NCBI GenBank assembly: GCA_963682175.1
Contig: OY821792.1
Location: 1,935,501 to 1,999,500 of the forward strand
Direction: 5' to 3'
Length of the DNA stretch: 64,000 nucleotides
Origin: Triglochin maritima
Taxonomy: Eukaryota > Streptophyta > Magnoliopsida > Alismatales > Juncaginaceae
Shown here piece after piece: positions 44,791 to 57,659 of this stretch (the stretch's first letter is position 1; every line of letters begins with the position of its first letter). The notes below the pieces were generated by a model. The model made no database searches, was not told where the DNA came from, and saw only the letters and a list, made by a program, of their open reading frames with translations. A program made the position numbers and the translations under genes.

Positions 44791-46012
44791 GTCCTGTCCT
44801 GCGATATTGTTGTCATGTTGGTGTTTTAGTTCTTCATTAGTGTTTTGGTCATCATCAAGTTGAATGTTTACTTCTAGTTATATGTTGAGGAATCTTGTGT
44901 GATTTGTGATCTGGATTATCTTGTGTTGAAATTCTCTATGAACATTTATGAATAACTAGAGAAGGTGATGTTTGTGTTAAGAGATTCAACATTCTTGTTG
45001 GTGGTTAATGTCTCTTCAAGTCTTAGTCTCCAAGTGATACTGTAATGAGGATGCATACAAGTTTATTACACTTTAATTAAGTTCTTCCAATGCCCCAAAA
45101 TTGTTTATATATGTATGCAGCATCCTTCCTACTAAATGATATTGTAATTACTGGATGGAGTTGTTCCAAAAATCAATCATGGAAAAGGAAAATCAATCTC
45201 AATGAACCAATTAAAAATTGATGTTATCTCATGTAGCATCAGTGTTTTCCCAAGCTTTTGCAGGATCCTAATTAAGTCCAAAATTTGAAAATTTTGAATT
45301 AGTAAAAAAATGGCATTACTTGACACTTAACTCCAAAAGTTTGAAAGTTGTAACTAAAAAATGAGATTAATTACCCATTAACTCGAAAAGAGTTCAAAAA
45401 TGAAATTATCTGGTAGTAAAATTTGTAATTTAACATAAACTAGAAAATAAAAGATATTGAAACCCCCATCTTTTGGCCATTAACGACTCATTGTATGATA
45501 AATCTGTTAGCTTTGATATACCATGAACTAATGATGATTGAGACACCCTTGAAGATGGATGTCGAGCCGAGCATCAGTCCTCGCAAGACTTTGGAGATCA
45601 CGATCCTATGTATAATCAGGGACAATACTAAAATATTTTTGGGTTGCCTTATGGTTGGTATATGCAACTACCAACCGCGGTTTTTGGAGAACTAAAACCC
45701 GGTAGAATTATGTAGCTTAATTCTCTAACTACAATAATGTACTGCACTATCCTAGAATATACAACGGTTGTGTTTGGGTATGTAAAGTAATCGTCATTAT
45801 TGTCAGATTATTACAAGAACTAACAACTCATATATTATAACGTCTGGCATGTTAATGAAATTTCCTATTGAAACTTTGTCACATGAATTTCATATGAGGA
45901 TGATGCGCTCACTGTGGTGTACATCAACAGTGACAGTGATCCGGCTGCTTACTCTATCAGTGTTGTCACTCTTTCCTACTAGCGGAGAGGTGGAATCTGA
46001 ACCTTAGCCTTA
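44791..46012. other. 3' UTR of the bZIP gene and spacer
   Basis: The first 200-300 bp are the likely 3' UTR. No coding sequence is recognised beyond. Short frames, such as the one at 45495-45695, have no domain. Confidence 0.45.
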
Positions 46013-46277
46013 GGGTGTGTTTGGTACACTGACGTGCGTCAGCGTCTCACCTAGACGACATGATTTTGGGGGTGAATTTGGGTGGAAACATATGACAGTG
46101 TCTGAGGGTGAATTTGAAAATTCGTAGAGAAGCTGCAAGGAGTTTGCTTCTTCTTTTGTAAACAAAATCTTGACGCACAACCCAGACACGGACGCGTATC
46201 AAAACTGTTTGGATGTCATTTTTCACGTTTGGGGGGAAATTGCAAATATCCCAGACGTCAGTGTACCAAACGGACCC
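46013..46277. mobile_element. MITE, PIF/Harbinger-like
   Basis: The ends GGGTGTGTTTGGTACACTGACG (left) and its near complement ...CGTCAGTGTACCAAACGGACCC (right) form about 23-bp terminal inverted repeats around 265 bp. The flanking triplets are TTA (46010-46012) and TCA (46278-46280), close to the 3-bp TWA duplication of PIF/Harbinger elements but not identical. It has no coding capacity. Confidence 0.75.
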
Positions 46278-46280
46278 TCA

Positions 46281-47391
46281 GTAATGGTCATGCGGCGAAG
46301 AAGCAGTCTCGAACATAAGTGCAAACAGATGCAAGGGAGTAACTGGTAACAATGGATGAGAGGGTATAATCCATTTAATACTGTAGTGTTTTTTTGGGTA
46401 ATGTTACCATATCTCAACTACAGAAGTTGTTGTAGTACTTTTTAAAGCAAGTAGATGTAAATGAAGAACGACATGACACGTTTGTATTGAAACATGTTAT
46501 TCTTAACCGAATTAATCGGAAAGAGATACCAATGAGAAATTAATGCAATATTCAGTGAAGATGTCACCTTTCTTTCCTGTCTAGCAATTGCATGAGAATG
46601 TTAATCATAACTCTTACATTATGATTAACACCAAAGTTGTCCTCTTCAATGCAGTTCTCCCCTCAACTGCTTTTGGCCAACTCCACACTAACCAGCATAT
46701 CACAACAATGAGTATGAGATCCTTTAGTAAAAATGGCAACTGAAATGGTCAATGCAGGAGGATAGTACCAAGGTGGCTACAAGATGGTAAGCAGTTGCAA
46801 CTGTATTCGAAGGTGGGAAGATTGGGTATCTGATTTAGGGAAATATTAGGTATCCTGACTTTCAGATCTTGGTCTTCTTAATTTGTATTTTTTGCAGGGT
46901 GTTAATATGTGTTAATGGTTTGAGTTGTTGGTATCATGTCATAGGTGTTTGGCATGTTTGTGTTTTCAGTCTTCTTATCAATCTTGACGTGAAATTAGTA
47001 GATTGTTACTTGATTGGTTTTATGAAAATGCAAATTGTTACCTTTAGGTAGGATAAAGAAGCCGAAGAAACTTAACTGGTAACCTTCTTTTGGGTGTGTC
47101 TACAATACCAATCCAAACGGCTAGATTTGTAGAAGCATCAAACACCGGCTGCGAAGTCGTGTTCCTTATGTTAAAGGAGTTAATTCTATTCATATCTCCG
47201 TCCATTAGTGACCACATTACCCGTAATTTAGCTCTACTGAGGCAATAACCATTAGAATTGTGAGGTTGTTAGCATTTTATGCAGTTGGTCATCTGCAGCT
47301 GCTGTCCATTTGGTTTAGTATCAAGCTGAAGGAGCCATAATATAATTAAATGCAGAATAGGGGTTTTCCCAATTGATCATTAGAAGCCGAG
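46281..47391. other. Intergenic spacer
   Basis: No gene is recognised; short frames only. It ends at the left LTR of the chromovirus remnant. Confidence 0.45.
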
Positions 47392-47949
47392 TGTCACGGA
47401 TCTACTCCTCAAGTAGGAAACGTGCAACCCAAATCGCTAAATCTTTTGAGTTGCTTGGATTTGGTAGCATATTCACTCTCTCCCTCTCTTGGTTAAATAT
47501 TTAATAGAATAACTCCACACACATACACTGAAAGGACACTCGAGAGATTTGCTCAATATGAGATTATATTATCCACAAAGATTGAGTTACAACACTTGTT
47601 AAGGATACACACACATGAGTGCCCTTCGAAGGAGGGGAGGGGCCCCATTTATATAGGAGAGGATCACTCTTAGTACACAAGAGGAATTTGTACTTCTCCT
47701 TCATTTACAGCCCAACACTTGTCATAGATATTTTAGCTACAAAATATCACTAAGTACTCAAAATATATTTGGTCTTCAAGCTAAAGAATATTTAGCTTTC
47801 TAGGAAGCTTCTTTATGGTTTTACCAAGAGAAGAAGTTTTTTCTGAGTTCTCTTCTTAAGAAGTCAAGTTCAATTTGACTTTTTCCTCTTTTGGGATTTT
47901 TCTTGAGAGAGCAATGTACGAATTTGCCTCTCTTTGTTGGGACGTTTCA
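47392..47949 (-). repeat. 3' LTR of the chromovirus remnant
   Basis: 558 bp, plus-strand TGTCACGGATC ... GGACGTTTCA, followed by the complement of a polypurine tract (ttctcccccacctaat). Its last 120 bp recur at about 50895-51019. Confidence 0.75.
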
Positions 47950-47979
47950 TTCTCCCCCACCTAATCTGGAGACGCCATC

Positions 47980-50880
47980 ATCAACATGTATGTCTGGATT
48001 GCCTCCCTGAACTGTCAAAGACTTCCTTTGTCTTCCCAAGTGGCTTCGCTTGGTGGTAGTTTCTTCCATTGTACAAGATAATGTGCTTTTGGGGGAACTC
48101 CGCGTTTCCTCACCATCTTGTGGTATAGAATTCTATCCACTTCCTTTTTCATGGGATGTGGTTACAACAGGTGAGACTCTTTCTGATATCCCTCGCCTTT
48201 GGTCTTCTTTGTCTTCATGATAATCTTTCAGATTGCTTACATGAAAGACATGATGTATTTTCATTGTGGGAGCAATGTTCAATTTGTAGGAGACTCGTCC
48301 TACTTTCCCTATTACCTCAAATGAGCCTTCATACTTGCGGATTAATCCTTTATGCACCTTTCTAAAGGTTAAATTGTTGATGGAAGTATTTTTGGACTTA
48401 GCTTCTTTTGGGTTTGGAAGTAGCTCGTACCTACGTTATCAGTTTGAATCACAAAATGCGATCCTAAGAGATAGTGCCTCCAGGTTCTGAGGCAATGCAC
48501 CACCGCGATCATCTCTTTCTCTTGGACAATGTATTTTCTCTCCGTCTCATTTAGCTTTCGACTCTCAAAGGCTATTAGATGACCTTCTTGCATTAGCACT
48601 CCACCGATTGCAAAGTTAGAGGCATCAGTTTGTACCTCAAATTCCTTGGCAAAATTTGGTAGGATTAGAACTGGTTCCTTCATCACCTTCTTCTTTAGTT
48701 TCATGAAGGCATCTTGACACTTCTCCATCCATTCCCAGTCCATCGTTTTCTTTAAGAGCTCGGTTAGTGGGCTGGCTATGGCGGAATACCCTTTTATGAA
48801 CTTCTGATAGTAGTTCACCAAACCTAAGAAGGAACGGAGTTCAGTCACTTTGGTTGGGGCCTCCCATTCTTGGATGGCTTCAATCTTGGAGCTATCCATC
48901 CCCAACTTGACTTGTCTGATGATATGCCCCAAGAAGGACACTTCTTCTTGGCCAAAGGAGCACTTCTCATTCTTCACGAATAGCTTATTGTCCCTTAGCA
49001 TTTGGAACACCTGCCTTAGGTGCTGAACATGTTTTTCCAAGGATTTGCTATAGATTGCAATATCATCTAGATAAACTACAACAAACTGATCTAGATAAGG
49101 ATGAAATATCTTATTCATTAAGGTAAAGAAAGTTGCAGGAGCATTCGTTAGGCCGAATGACATGACCAACCATTCAAATAACCCGTATCTGGTGATGCTT
49201 GTGGTCTTTGGCTCATCACCATTGGCAATGTTTACTTGGTAATACCCAGATCTCAAGTCCATCTTTGTAAAATACTTGGCTTGCCCGAGACGATCAAACA
49301 AGTCTGTGATCAAGGGTATTGGGTATCTGTTCTTGATAGTCACCTTGTTTAATGTGTGATAGTCTATGCACATACGAAGGCTACCATCGTGTTTCCTCTG
49401 AAACAACACCGGGGCTCCATATGGGGCTTTAAAGGGTCGAATCTGACTCACTTTCAACAGGCTATCAAGATGCCTTCTTAGCTTTTTCAACTCTGGAGGT
49501 GACATTCAATATGGCCCCATAGAAGAGGGTTTAGCTCCTGGCTCGAGCTCAATTTCATGGTCTACCTCTCTTCTTGGTGGTAGTTCTTTAGGCAACTCTG
49601 GAGGCATCATGTCTTGATTCTCCTTCATCACTTTTTGGATAATCTGAGGAACTTTGTCTTCCTTTGGCGTGCCATCTTCTTTCATGGTGGCCAAGTATGT
49701 TTCCTTTCCTTTCTTGAATCATTTCACCAGTTGCATGGCAGACATGGTGGGGATTGTTATGGGTTTTAAGAACTGTACCAGATGTGTCATGTCTTTCTCC
49801 ATAATGCACATGACATTAGAGGAATGGAGTACTAGGGTGTTGATACTTCTCAAGAATTCTAACCCCAACATCATCTTGTGATCATCCATAGGAACAGTAG
49901 AGAAACATACTTTTCCCCTCTAAGTTCCTATTTCCACATCAGTTGCTCATAGCACCTCATCAATTGTCTTGACACAAGCATTCAATGTCTTGAGCTTCTC
50001 TTTCTCCTTTTGCTTCTGAAGGTGTCATGAGGTTGTGGCTTGCATCAGTATCCATCAGCATCCTAGTTGGTTGGCTTCCAACTTTGGCCTCTACATATAG
50101 CAAGGTCGTTTCTTCAAGGGACTTTGGGGGACAGGGTTTGACTTGTAATGCACCTAGGAGTTGTAGAGACCTCATGTGCCCTTCTTCTGGCTGCTTCTCT
50201 TCACTTTGGCTCGTCATGGCAGATAAAGAGCCAAACTTTGGACAATCATTCATTTAGTGAGGACTTTTGCAGACAAAGCACCCACCCTTTCGTACAAAAT
50301 GCTTCTTACCTTCCTGGTGGGAGTTCTTTTCAGAACCTTTCCTTGGGAACTTCTCCTTTGAGTATTTTTATTTTTGTTAGTTCCCGATTTTTGGTCACGC
50401 ACACCTTTTTTCTTAAGGTCTTTCTGTTTTCCAGGGTCCTTTCGTTCATACTCCATCAAGGACTCAGCCATTACAATGGCCTCATCCAAGTTGTTCACAA
50501 CTCTTCGTTGTAGTTCTTTTCTGGCCCACTCTTGGAGACCGTTCATGAAGTTAAGCAATTTATCCTCTGGGTCCAGACCAGAAATTTGAAGAATAACAGT
50601 AGTAAATTCCTTAATATACTCTCTAATAGAATATTTATGTTTAAGCTCAACAAGCTTCCTTCTGGCTTCATAAACAACATTTGTGGGGTAGAAATGTCTT
50701 TTAAGATCTTTTTTAAATTCTTCTCACGTTTGAAGTGACTTACATATGTTGTTATTAACATCTTCTATTCTTCTTTGCCACCATAAGGAGGCAATATCAG
50801 AGAGATAATAAGAAGCAAAGCTAACCTTTTGGGTTCCATCTTGCATATTTACCCCAGCAAAATATTTCTCCATGGACCAC
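47980..50880 (-). pseudogene. Chromovirus gag-pol, broken and internally deleted
   Basis: On the minus strand: gag C-terminus with a knuckle CFVCKSPH..NDC (about 50285-50240); protease near 50090-50040 reading MDTDAS where the family has DTGA(S/T); a TGA at 49505-49503 in the normally continuous MGPYRMSPPEL segment; reverse transcriptase 49505-48700 with FVVVYLDDIAIYS; and RNase H to about 48400, ending QTQKKLSPK. At about 48390 the sequence jumps to KVHKGLIRKYEG, so the integrase zinc and catalytic regions are missing. A chromodomain-like HYLVQWKKLPPSEATWED lies near 48090-48030 in a shifted frame. Not functional. Confidence 0.85.
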
Positions 50881-51019
50881 AATATCAATAGAAGAAGTTC
50901 TTTTTGAGTTCTCTTCTTAAGAAGTCAAGTTCAATTTGACTTCTTTCTCTTTTGGGATTTTTTTTTGAGAGAGCAATGTACCAATTTGCCTCTCTTTGTT
51001 GGGGCGTAAGGGCGTTTCA

Positions 51020-53600
51020 AGAGGCTCTGGGGGACAAATATGTGGTCACTGTACTACTAAATCTGAACAAACGTAGGTGCTTATGTTCACAGTTTGTAGA
51101 TGCAAAAACCACTTTACAACTTTAGGTTTTGTAGGTTATCTTTACCAAAATCATATGCTAATCAACCTAACATATCAATTAAGAACATTGACCTGCATTT
51201 GTAACATTTCATTATAAATAAATCACAATCCAGTTTAACAATGCCATACAATACCACTGCACTACATTAGATTGAAACATATAACAATACAAAGTTAACA
51301 ACCAAGTTCAACAACCTACAGTTGACATTTAACAACCAAGTTCACCAAGTACTATTTAAATGTAAACCACAAAGTTTCAGTCAACAAACTTGACACGCAT
51401 CATTAATCAACCATTTGATAATCAGTCTAAGCCCTTAGCTTGCTCAGCTCTTTCATAATCCATATTCGTCGACTTTCCTCATCTCCTAATGCCACAGACA
51501 CCTAAAAGAATGGGTCCCATTCTTTTTATTTGGTCTCCAACATCATGTTAGATGCGTTACTTTGTTCAGACAATATGAATTGGGTGGCGAAATTTCGTAA
51601 GGTGCAAAATTTGACTTTTCCTCCGTAGTGACAAAAATTTTAAAAAAAATCTTTGGAAAAATAAGATAACTAAACATTTTCACTTTTAAATAAAAATTAT
51701 TATCATACCCCATTAGCCATTACCCCCTCCCAAGAAATGGAAAAATATTTGGAATTATGATTTTTTTTATCAAACTTCGTGAGTTATAGTCATCGATTTT
51801 TCTTACAAAATGATAAAATCTCAATATATACAAAATTTTAGGAATATGTTTAGTAGACGCGGACGTCACAGACGCGCGTAAAAATAACAAATTTGGTGTT
51901 TAAAAAGTGTCGACTGTAATTGTAAAAAGGTACTCTCAAAAGTGATGCACTACAAGTGTGAAATACCAAGTGTTTAAAAAGAATAAACACAGTGTTTATA
52001 AAGGTAACGCGTCTGTGATGAATATGTCTGCCTATATAAGGGTTCAAAAATTTATTTGTTTTGCTTCTTCAATACTCAAAAATATTTTCATACATCTATG
52101 AAACTAAAAATGATCATCTCTTAAGAAATGAAAAAATATCATGGGTTTTGAAAGTTAATTTTTTAATCAAAATTCATGTGTTATAGCATTTGATTTTTCA
52201 ATCAAAACGACAAAATCTCAATATCATAATATATACACAATTTTTACGTTTTTCTTCTTCAAATGCTCAGAAGTTTTTTCACATCTCCATGAAATTAAAA
52301 ATTATCATGATTTTAAATTTTAGATTTTGTGTTTCAAATTTTGTGGGATTTATTGTCTATTGTTCTCGAAAATGATAACTTCTTAATTTCTCAATAAATA
52401 CATATTTTTTCAATTTTCTACTTGAAATAAATTATTGACATTAAAAATGATTACAGAGTTTTTGTTAGCTTTTAGGCCTTAATCCAGTTGATTTTGATTA
52501 TTAATCAAATTAATCTTAATCAATCAACGAAGTCAATCAAAGTGGACAAACATGTTTAAGAGAATGGACATGATTACAGACATTGCATATATGGTTGTAT
52601 ATTTGCAAATCATATTAATAGGTTGATCAAAATGATCAAGAGAATGGACATTGGGGACAAAGACTCAAGATTAAAACAAAATTTCCATTTATGGAGTCCA
52701 TCGAATCATATGTAAACTTGAGCACTAGGATTATGTCCCGGTCATTTTCGATCAATCGAACACCTGATGGATAACCAAAATCTTCTCATCAGTAGTAGTT
52801 AGGATACTATCTAGAATTGTCCATTCAGACGACCGAAACACCTTGAATCGGTTACGAATTTTATTCCAACCACGTTTGAATTTGCCTTAGAGCCTGTTTG
52901 ACTTGTCCATTTTCGGGCAACGATCTCCTATCGGTCAACCGAATACTTCTTGACCTTTGACACGCAACGACTCTTTACACGTGGCATATGACTGTTTCCT
53001 AAAACGAGCATTTGAACCATAACTGTCAACATAAAACCCATGCTTCATTCGGTCATCCGATTAGACGACGGTCGGCCGATCTATCCTAAGCAAGAAAACA
53101 TCCAATTTCATTGTTATATTGAAACGGTGCATCTAACACTTTTAGGTCAACCGACACCTATAGTGATTGAATTTGAAATTTGTTTCTAGAGCAAGCAAGC
53201 GGCTATACGACCTTGTGTCGATATACCGAAACACTCTTGTTTCATAATATCATTTATACTTCGGTCGACCCAACCAACTCAGATTTCAACCCGAGCTTAA
53301 ATCATATCTTGTTTCTCATTGGTCCAAATCTCACCAATTCTTCCAAATGACTAGTAGAACTTGAAAGCTTCTGATTCCAATTACCAAACCAAGTCCTCCA
53401 CATTATGCACAATTTTTGCGGATTTGTTATAATTGAAACTCAGCAAAAGTGTCCCTCAACAACCTTACTTCATTCTTATAGGTACATTTTTCTTCGCTAA
53501 CTGGCCTGGGAGCTCCATATATGAATTCATAAGCATGATTTTTACACAACCTAAGCAAAATAATGAACAACTCTTTCGAATCTCAACCTGAATTCATAAG
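51020..53600. other. AT-rich intergenic region
   Basis: No gene is recognised. Positions 51640-52450 contain similar words about 360 bp apart (for example atttttcttaca/aaaatgataaaatctcaatat and its relative at 52190-52240), suggesting an old local duplication. Positions 52740-53290 hold a very decayed GGTCGACC-type cluster. Confidence 0.5.
52740..53290. repeat. Very decayed GGTCGACC-type cluster, locus 7
   Basis: Scattered near copies only: cgatcaatcgaa (about 52748), gacgaccgaa, atcggtcaaccgaa (about 52932), cggtcatccga (about 53050), cggtcggccga (about 53070), aggtcaaccga (about 53147) and cggtcgaccca (about 53260). No exact palindrome survives. It is not inside any recognisable element. 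Confidence 0.5.
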
Positions 53601-53974
53601 CATTCTCATTTTCAGCTGTAACCTAACCACTCCAGGTGGTTCCTACGGAAACGCGCACATGATAGAAGCAAAATCACGGTTAAACTATTACAAGACATTA
53701 TCACTCGTGAAGAAATAGAGGATTCAAAAGGCAATTGAGAATATTTAGCTGACCTGAGCGACCAAAAATAAATAGGTAGCTGGTGTATAGCAATCATGCA
53801 ACCAAATCTAATCATTCTGTACTAACATTTTTACTATGAACGGCATGAATACACACTACAACATCAATATGCTCCTAATCCTACATAACTTTAATTAATT
53901 ACTCCAATGAGGAAAAAATTAGGTTTGGAGTCAGTGACAAAAATACCACCTCCCTTGATAACACATTAACATTT

Positions 53975-56900
53975 TTATCTCCTACTGTTTGCAGTCTTGC
54001 TCTTGTTAAGGCTTGCAAGCTCCTCTATAAGCTTCCTTTCATCACCGCTAATTCTCTTTGGAATCTCAACCTGAATTCTCACCAACTGATCCCCTCTCAT
54101 GTTTTGTTTCCCAAGGTAAGGTACCCCCTTCTTCGCCATGACCAATGTAGCACCAGGCTGTGTTCCAGCAGGAATCTTCAGGTCCACATTTCCATCAACC
54201 GTCGGGACCTTCATTGTTGTCCCCAATATTGCATCGATATAGGACACCTTACAGGTGTAAAGTATGTTGGTTCCATCTCGCTTCAGCACTGGATCAGAGA
54301 GGACTTCAATGAAGACATAGAGATCACCAGGAGGACCACCTCTTCTTCCAGCATTGCCTTCTGATCTGACTCTCAGACGACTACCAGAGTCCACACCAGC
54401 TGGAACCTTCAGGCTAATCTTCTTTGTCTTCCTAACACGTCCATCTCCTCCACAAGTTGCACAAGGAGTAGAAATTTCCCCACTCCCACCGCATGCTGAA
54501 CAGGTCGTCACCTGCTGGAACACACCCAAAGGCGTCCTTGCTTGCGAAATAACTTGCCCTTGACCTCCACAAGTGCTGCATTTGCTTGGTCTTGTACCTG
54601 GCTTGGCTCCAGAACCATCACATGTACCGCAGGTTTCAAGCCTACTTATCTCAATATCCCTTGCTACACCAAATACCGCTTCTTTAAAATTCAAGGCAAT
54701 ACTACAACTTTCATCATCACCTTGCATTGGCCGATTCCTAACGGCTCTACTTCCTCCCATACCACCCATTCCACCCATTCCTTCAAATAATGATTCGAAC
54801 AAGTCAAAGGGATTACTGAAATCCTGAAATAACAAATAATATTTTTGGTTCAGGACTTCAGAATTCACTCAAAAGATCAGCAAAATGTGTCCATCTCATC
54901 ATGACCGTACAAAACTTACCCCCATTCCCATGCCAGCACCTTTCAGACCAGCCTCACCATATTTATCATACAAAGGGCGTTTTTCATTGTCTGATAAAAC
55001 CTACAGCAGGAAACAGTAAATATATAACCCCTTTATGCATTGTCTTCTTCAGTATCAAAGAGAACAATGGAACAGCCCCACACAAATACCTCATACGCAT
55101 TGCTTATCTCCTTGAACTTATCCTCTGCTCCCGGTTCTCTAGGACAAAACAAAGAAAGCAACGGCTTCATGGCCAATTCCCAATACCAATAAATTCATTC
55201 AAAGACTAGTAGCGGCTTCGACACCCAAACTACAACATGTCAGTAGAAGAGCAAACAATGACATTTGAATTTTTGTTGGGTTTAGGTTATAAATACTGCA
55301 ACAGGTCAATATAGCATCACTCAAACTATAACCAAACTACTGATCCTAAACTGCGGTTCATCATGATACATTGACTGTGTCATTTATAATTTTTTAAACC
55401 TTTTGAAGTGATGAATCTAAAGCTCTAAGATTTGCATATGACACAATCTGTTTTTTGTTGTTGTTGCAAATACTATCCAATCATAGTCACAGGAATTGAG
55501 GTCTTCATTTAAGCAAGGGAATGAATAGCACTTTCCTACACTTGTGAAATCTGAAGTTGGGAGGAAAAATAGAAATAAATATGCCAAAATTCATTTTGCA
55601 ATTGTAACTATTTAGCACCCTTGGAGATGGGTAGAATGAATTTTTTTTATCATACCAATTCATGTCAAATTTCCTACATACTTTTCCATATGGGATTCGT
55701 TAGTAGCTTTCTGTACGATAGCATATCTGCAGATCTTACAAAGAATTTAAATATCCCTAGAGGAAATCCTTATCCATAACATATATAGTTTAAAATGTAA
55801 ACATAAATACTTCTCAAATCTCAAGTTCAAAATTCAAATACAATATTAGGTTAAACAACTTCATTCATATTGAACTATAAGACACGAGCAGATACCACAT
55901 TGACCATTCATCATTTGCATGCACAGGGTGATCTACATCATAACAAGTCGATACAAAAATAACGTGAAAAGGCCCATGCTATACTTCTCAGGAAAATCAT
56001 GCAAGCTCATTACTGCATAAAGGATCTAAATATCAAAATGATACCAAAAGAGAGACAAAATAAGGCACAGAGAGTTGTTTTCATGTATGCATACGGCAAG
56101 GGCTTAAGCAGTACTCTGCGTATTTGTTTGTGCGTGTGCGAAGTGGCAGTGCCACATAGGGTGCATGTATAGAAAATTTAAATTCTAAGAAAAGGAAAGA
56201 AAAGTAAGAAGTAACTCACTTGCTAACATCTGGATGACAACTTCTGGCAAGTTTTCTATAAGCTGGTATCAACAAAATGTCGTTAAAAAATGTTCTTAAT
56301 GAAAACACTTAAATAATAGGTTCAGAGATTGTTGTAGGTTTGTAAAAATAACAAAACTTACCACTTTTGATCTCAGATTTGCTGGCATTTTTTGACACCC
56401 CAAGGACAGAATAGTAATCCTGGCAGTAATTTGCTAAAGTGAGACAGACATTGATGAAGTGTACTAGTATTACAAGGATTATAGTTAGAAAGAAAGATGT
56501 AGTTTGCCTGAGAGAAAGGTAAACAAAAAGGTGTAAGTCCTACCTTGCCAGCTCGGACGACAAGACGTGAGTGTTTACTGGAGCTGCGAGGAGGATTTTG
56601 AAACAATCTAGTGCTGAAGAGAGTGAAAGATGTGGTATGCCCAATTCCATTCAAGCTGCTGAAGCTTGCACATGATGAAGCTAGACACTTGCTTGAACTA
56701 CTGAAAATTGGACAAGCAAGCTATCATTCCTTGACAGAAATTAAGTTTTTTTCCTGAACATATTCCATTCCATTCTCTACGCGATGTTAAAGACGACTTA
56801 AAAGCAATAGTATTATGCTAGCTTGTCGACATATTGTTGTCTTGAAGGTGTAGATGAGAAACTCTTAACAATATTCAAATATTGGTGGATTCAAATTTCA

Positions 56901-57351
56901 AAGTTGAAGAAGGTGGATTCAAAGTTAAAGACTATAGGGGGGGGGAGATTGAACTGATATCAGTGTGAATCCAAGACAATTTGTGAAAATAAGCTACACA
57001 TTATTTTTTACAACAGTATGTATGTACGCAAAATAAGTTTAATTTACTATCCTACATATGGAACATACAATACATAACAGAATCAACAAATACAATACTT
57101 CAAGCTATGGTTTCAATAAACTTGAAATACTGAAAATTCAAATTCCATTCCATTTCATTTCATTCCATTGTAGATAATTAAAACCCTAAGAAAGAAAGAA
57201 AGAAAGATAATGGAAACCTGGATCTGGAAGCTTCTAATGGTAATTTGCCCATGCCTCTAATGGTGATGGTGCGAGATTGCGACGGAGGTCGGGGATGGAA
57301 AGACGCCAAAGCACCTCCCGATGGTACTATACTCGCCGCCGCCGCCGCCAT
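53975..57351 (-). CDS. Chloroplast DnaJ (HSP40) co-chaperone, DJA5/DJA6 type
   Basis: Predicted minus-strand exons are 57351-57218, 56700-56544, 56419-56362, 56262-56220, 55138-55090, 55000-54920 and 54823-53975. They total 1371 nt in one frame (456 aa). Residues 1 to about 90 are Ser/Arg-rich with few acidic residues, as in plastid transit peptides. The J domain starts DYYSVLGV (about 98) and has HPD at about 126-128. A Gly/Phe linker is followed by four CxxCxGxG zinc motifs (about 239-300: [32 protein letters not shown]) and the C-terminal substrate-binding domain. Type I J-proteins stimulate the ATPase of plastid Hsp70 and bind unfolded clients. Arabidopsis DJA5/DJA6 are linked to plastid iron-sulfur cluster work; that specific role is only inferred. 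A Mutator-like element begins about 160 bp upstream of the ATG. Confidence 0.93.
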
Positions 57352-57659
57352 TTATCTATAATCTATCGACTTCTACTCTACTCTAGTCTTGTCTTCCCTA
57401 AAACACTAGAGATAGAAAGCGAGAAATCGAAAACCCTAAAATAAAAAGTGAGGTGACCAATGGAGTTTGGTATGGTGCTGAAGGGGAGATAATAGTATAA
57501 CAGAATAGAAATTAGGGTTATTTGGATGGGTGTATTTGCAAGGAAGTGATATTGGATTTATGTACTTTGAGTTTTTTGAATTTTATTTGGGTGTACTTGT
57601 TTAAATACGAAATTGGTTTGGTGTACTTGATGGTGTCTCGTTTTTCATTTATTTTAATG

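Larger units (their letters stand above)
47392..51019 (-). mobile_element. Chromovirus Gypsy retrotransposon remnant (Galadriel-like)
   Basis: The left LTR is complete. The right LTR is cut to its last 130 bp (about 50890-51019) and fused to gag, so the primer site, leader and gag start are lost. Coding order on the minus strand is gag, protease, reverse transcriptase, RNase H, then directly the integrase C-terminus and chromodomain. The integrase core is deleted. Target duplications are not recognisable (CCGAG versus AGAGG). The GLIRKYEG...HHVFHVSNLKDYHEDKED segment suits the Galadriel branch, but this is a family-level judgement. Confidence 0.8.

Noticed and set aside
53612..53815. Minus-strand frame downstream of the DnaJ gene
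   Set aside because: It is likely 3' flank of the DnaJ gene; short, without a recognisable domain and not joined by splice sites.
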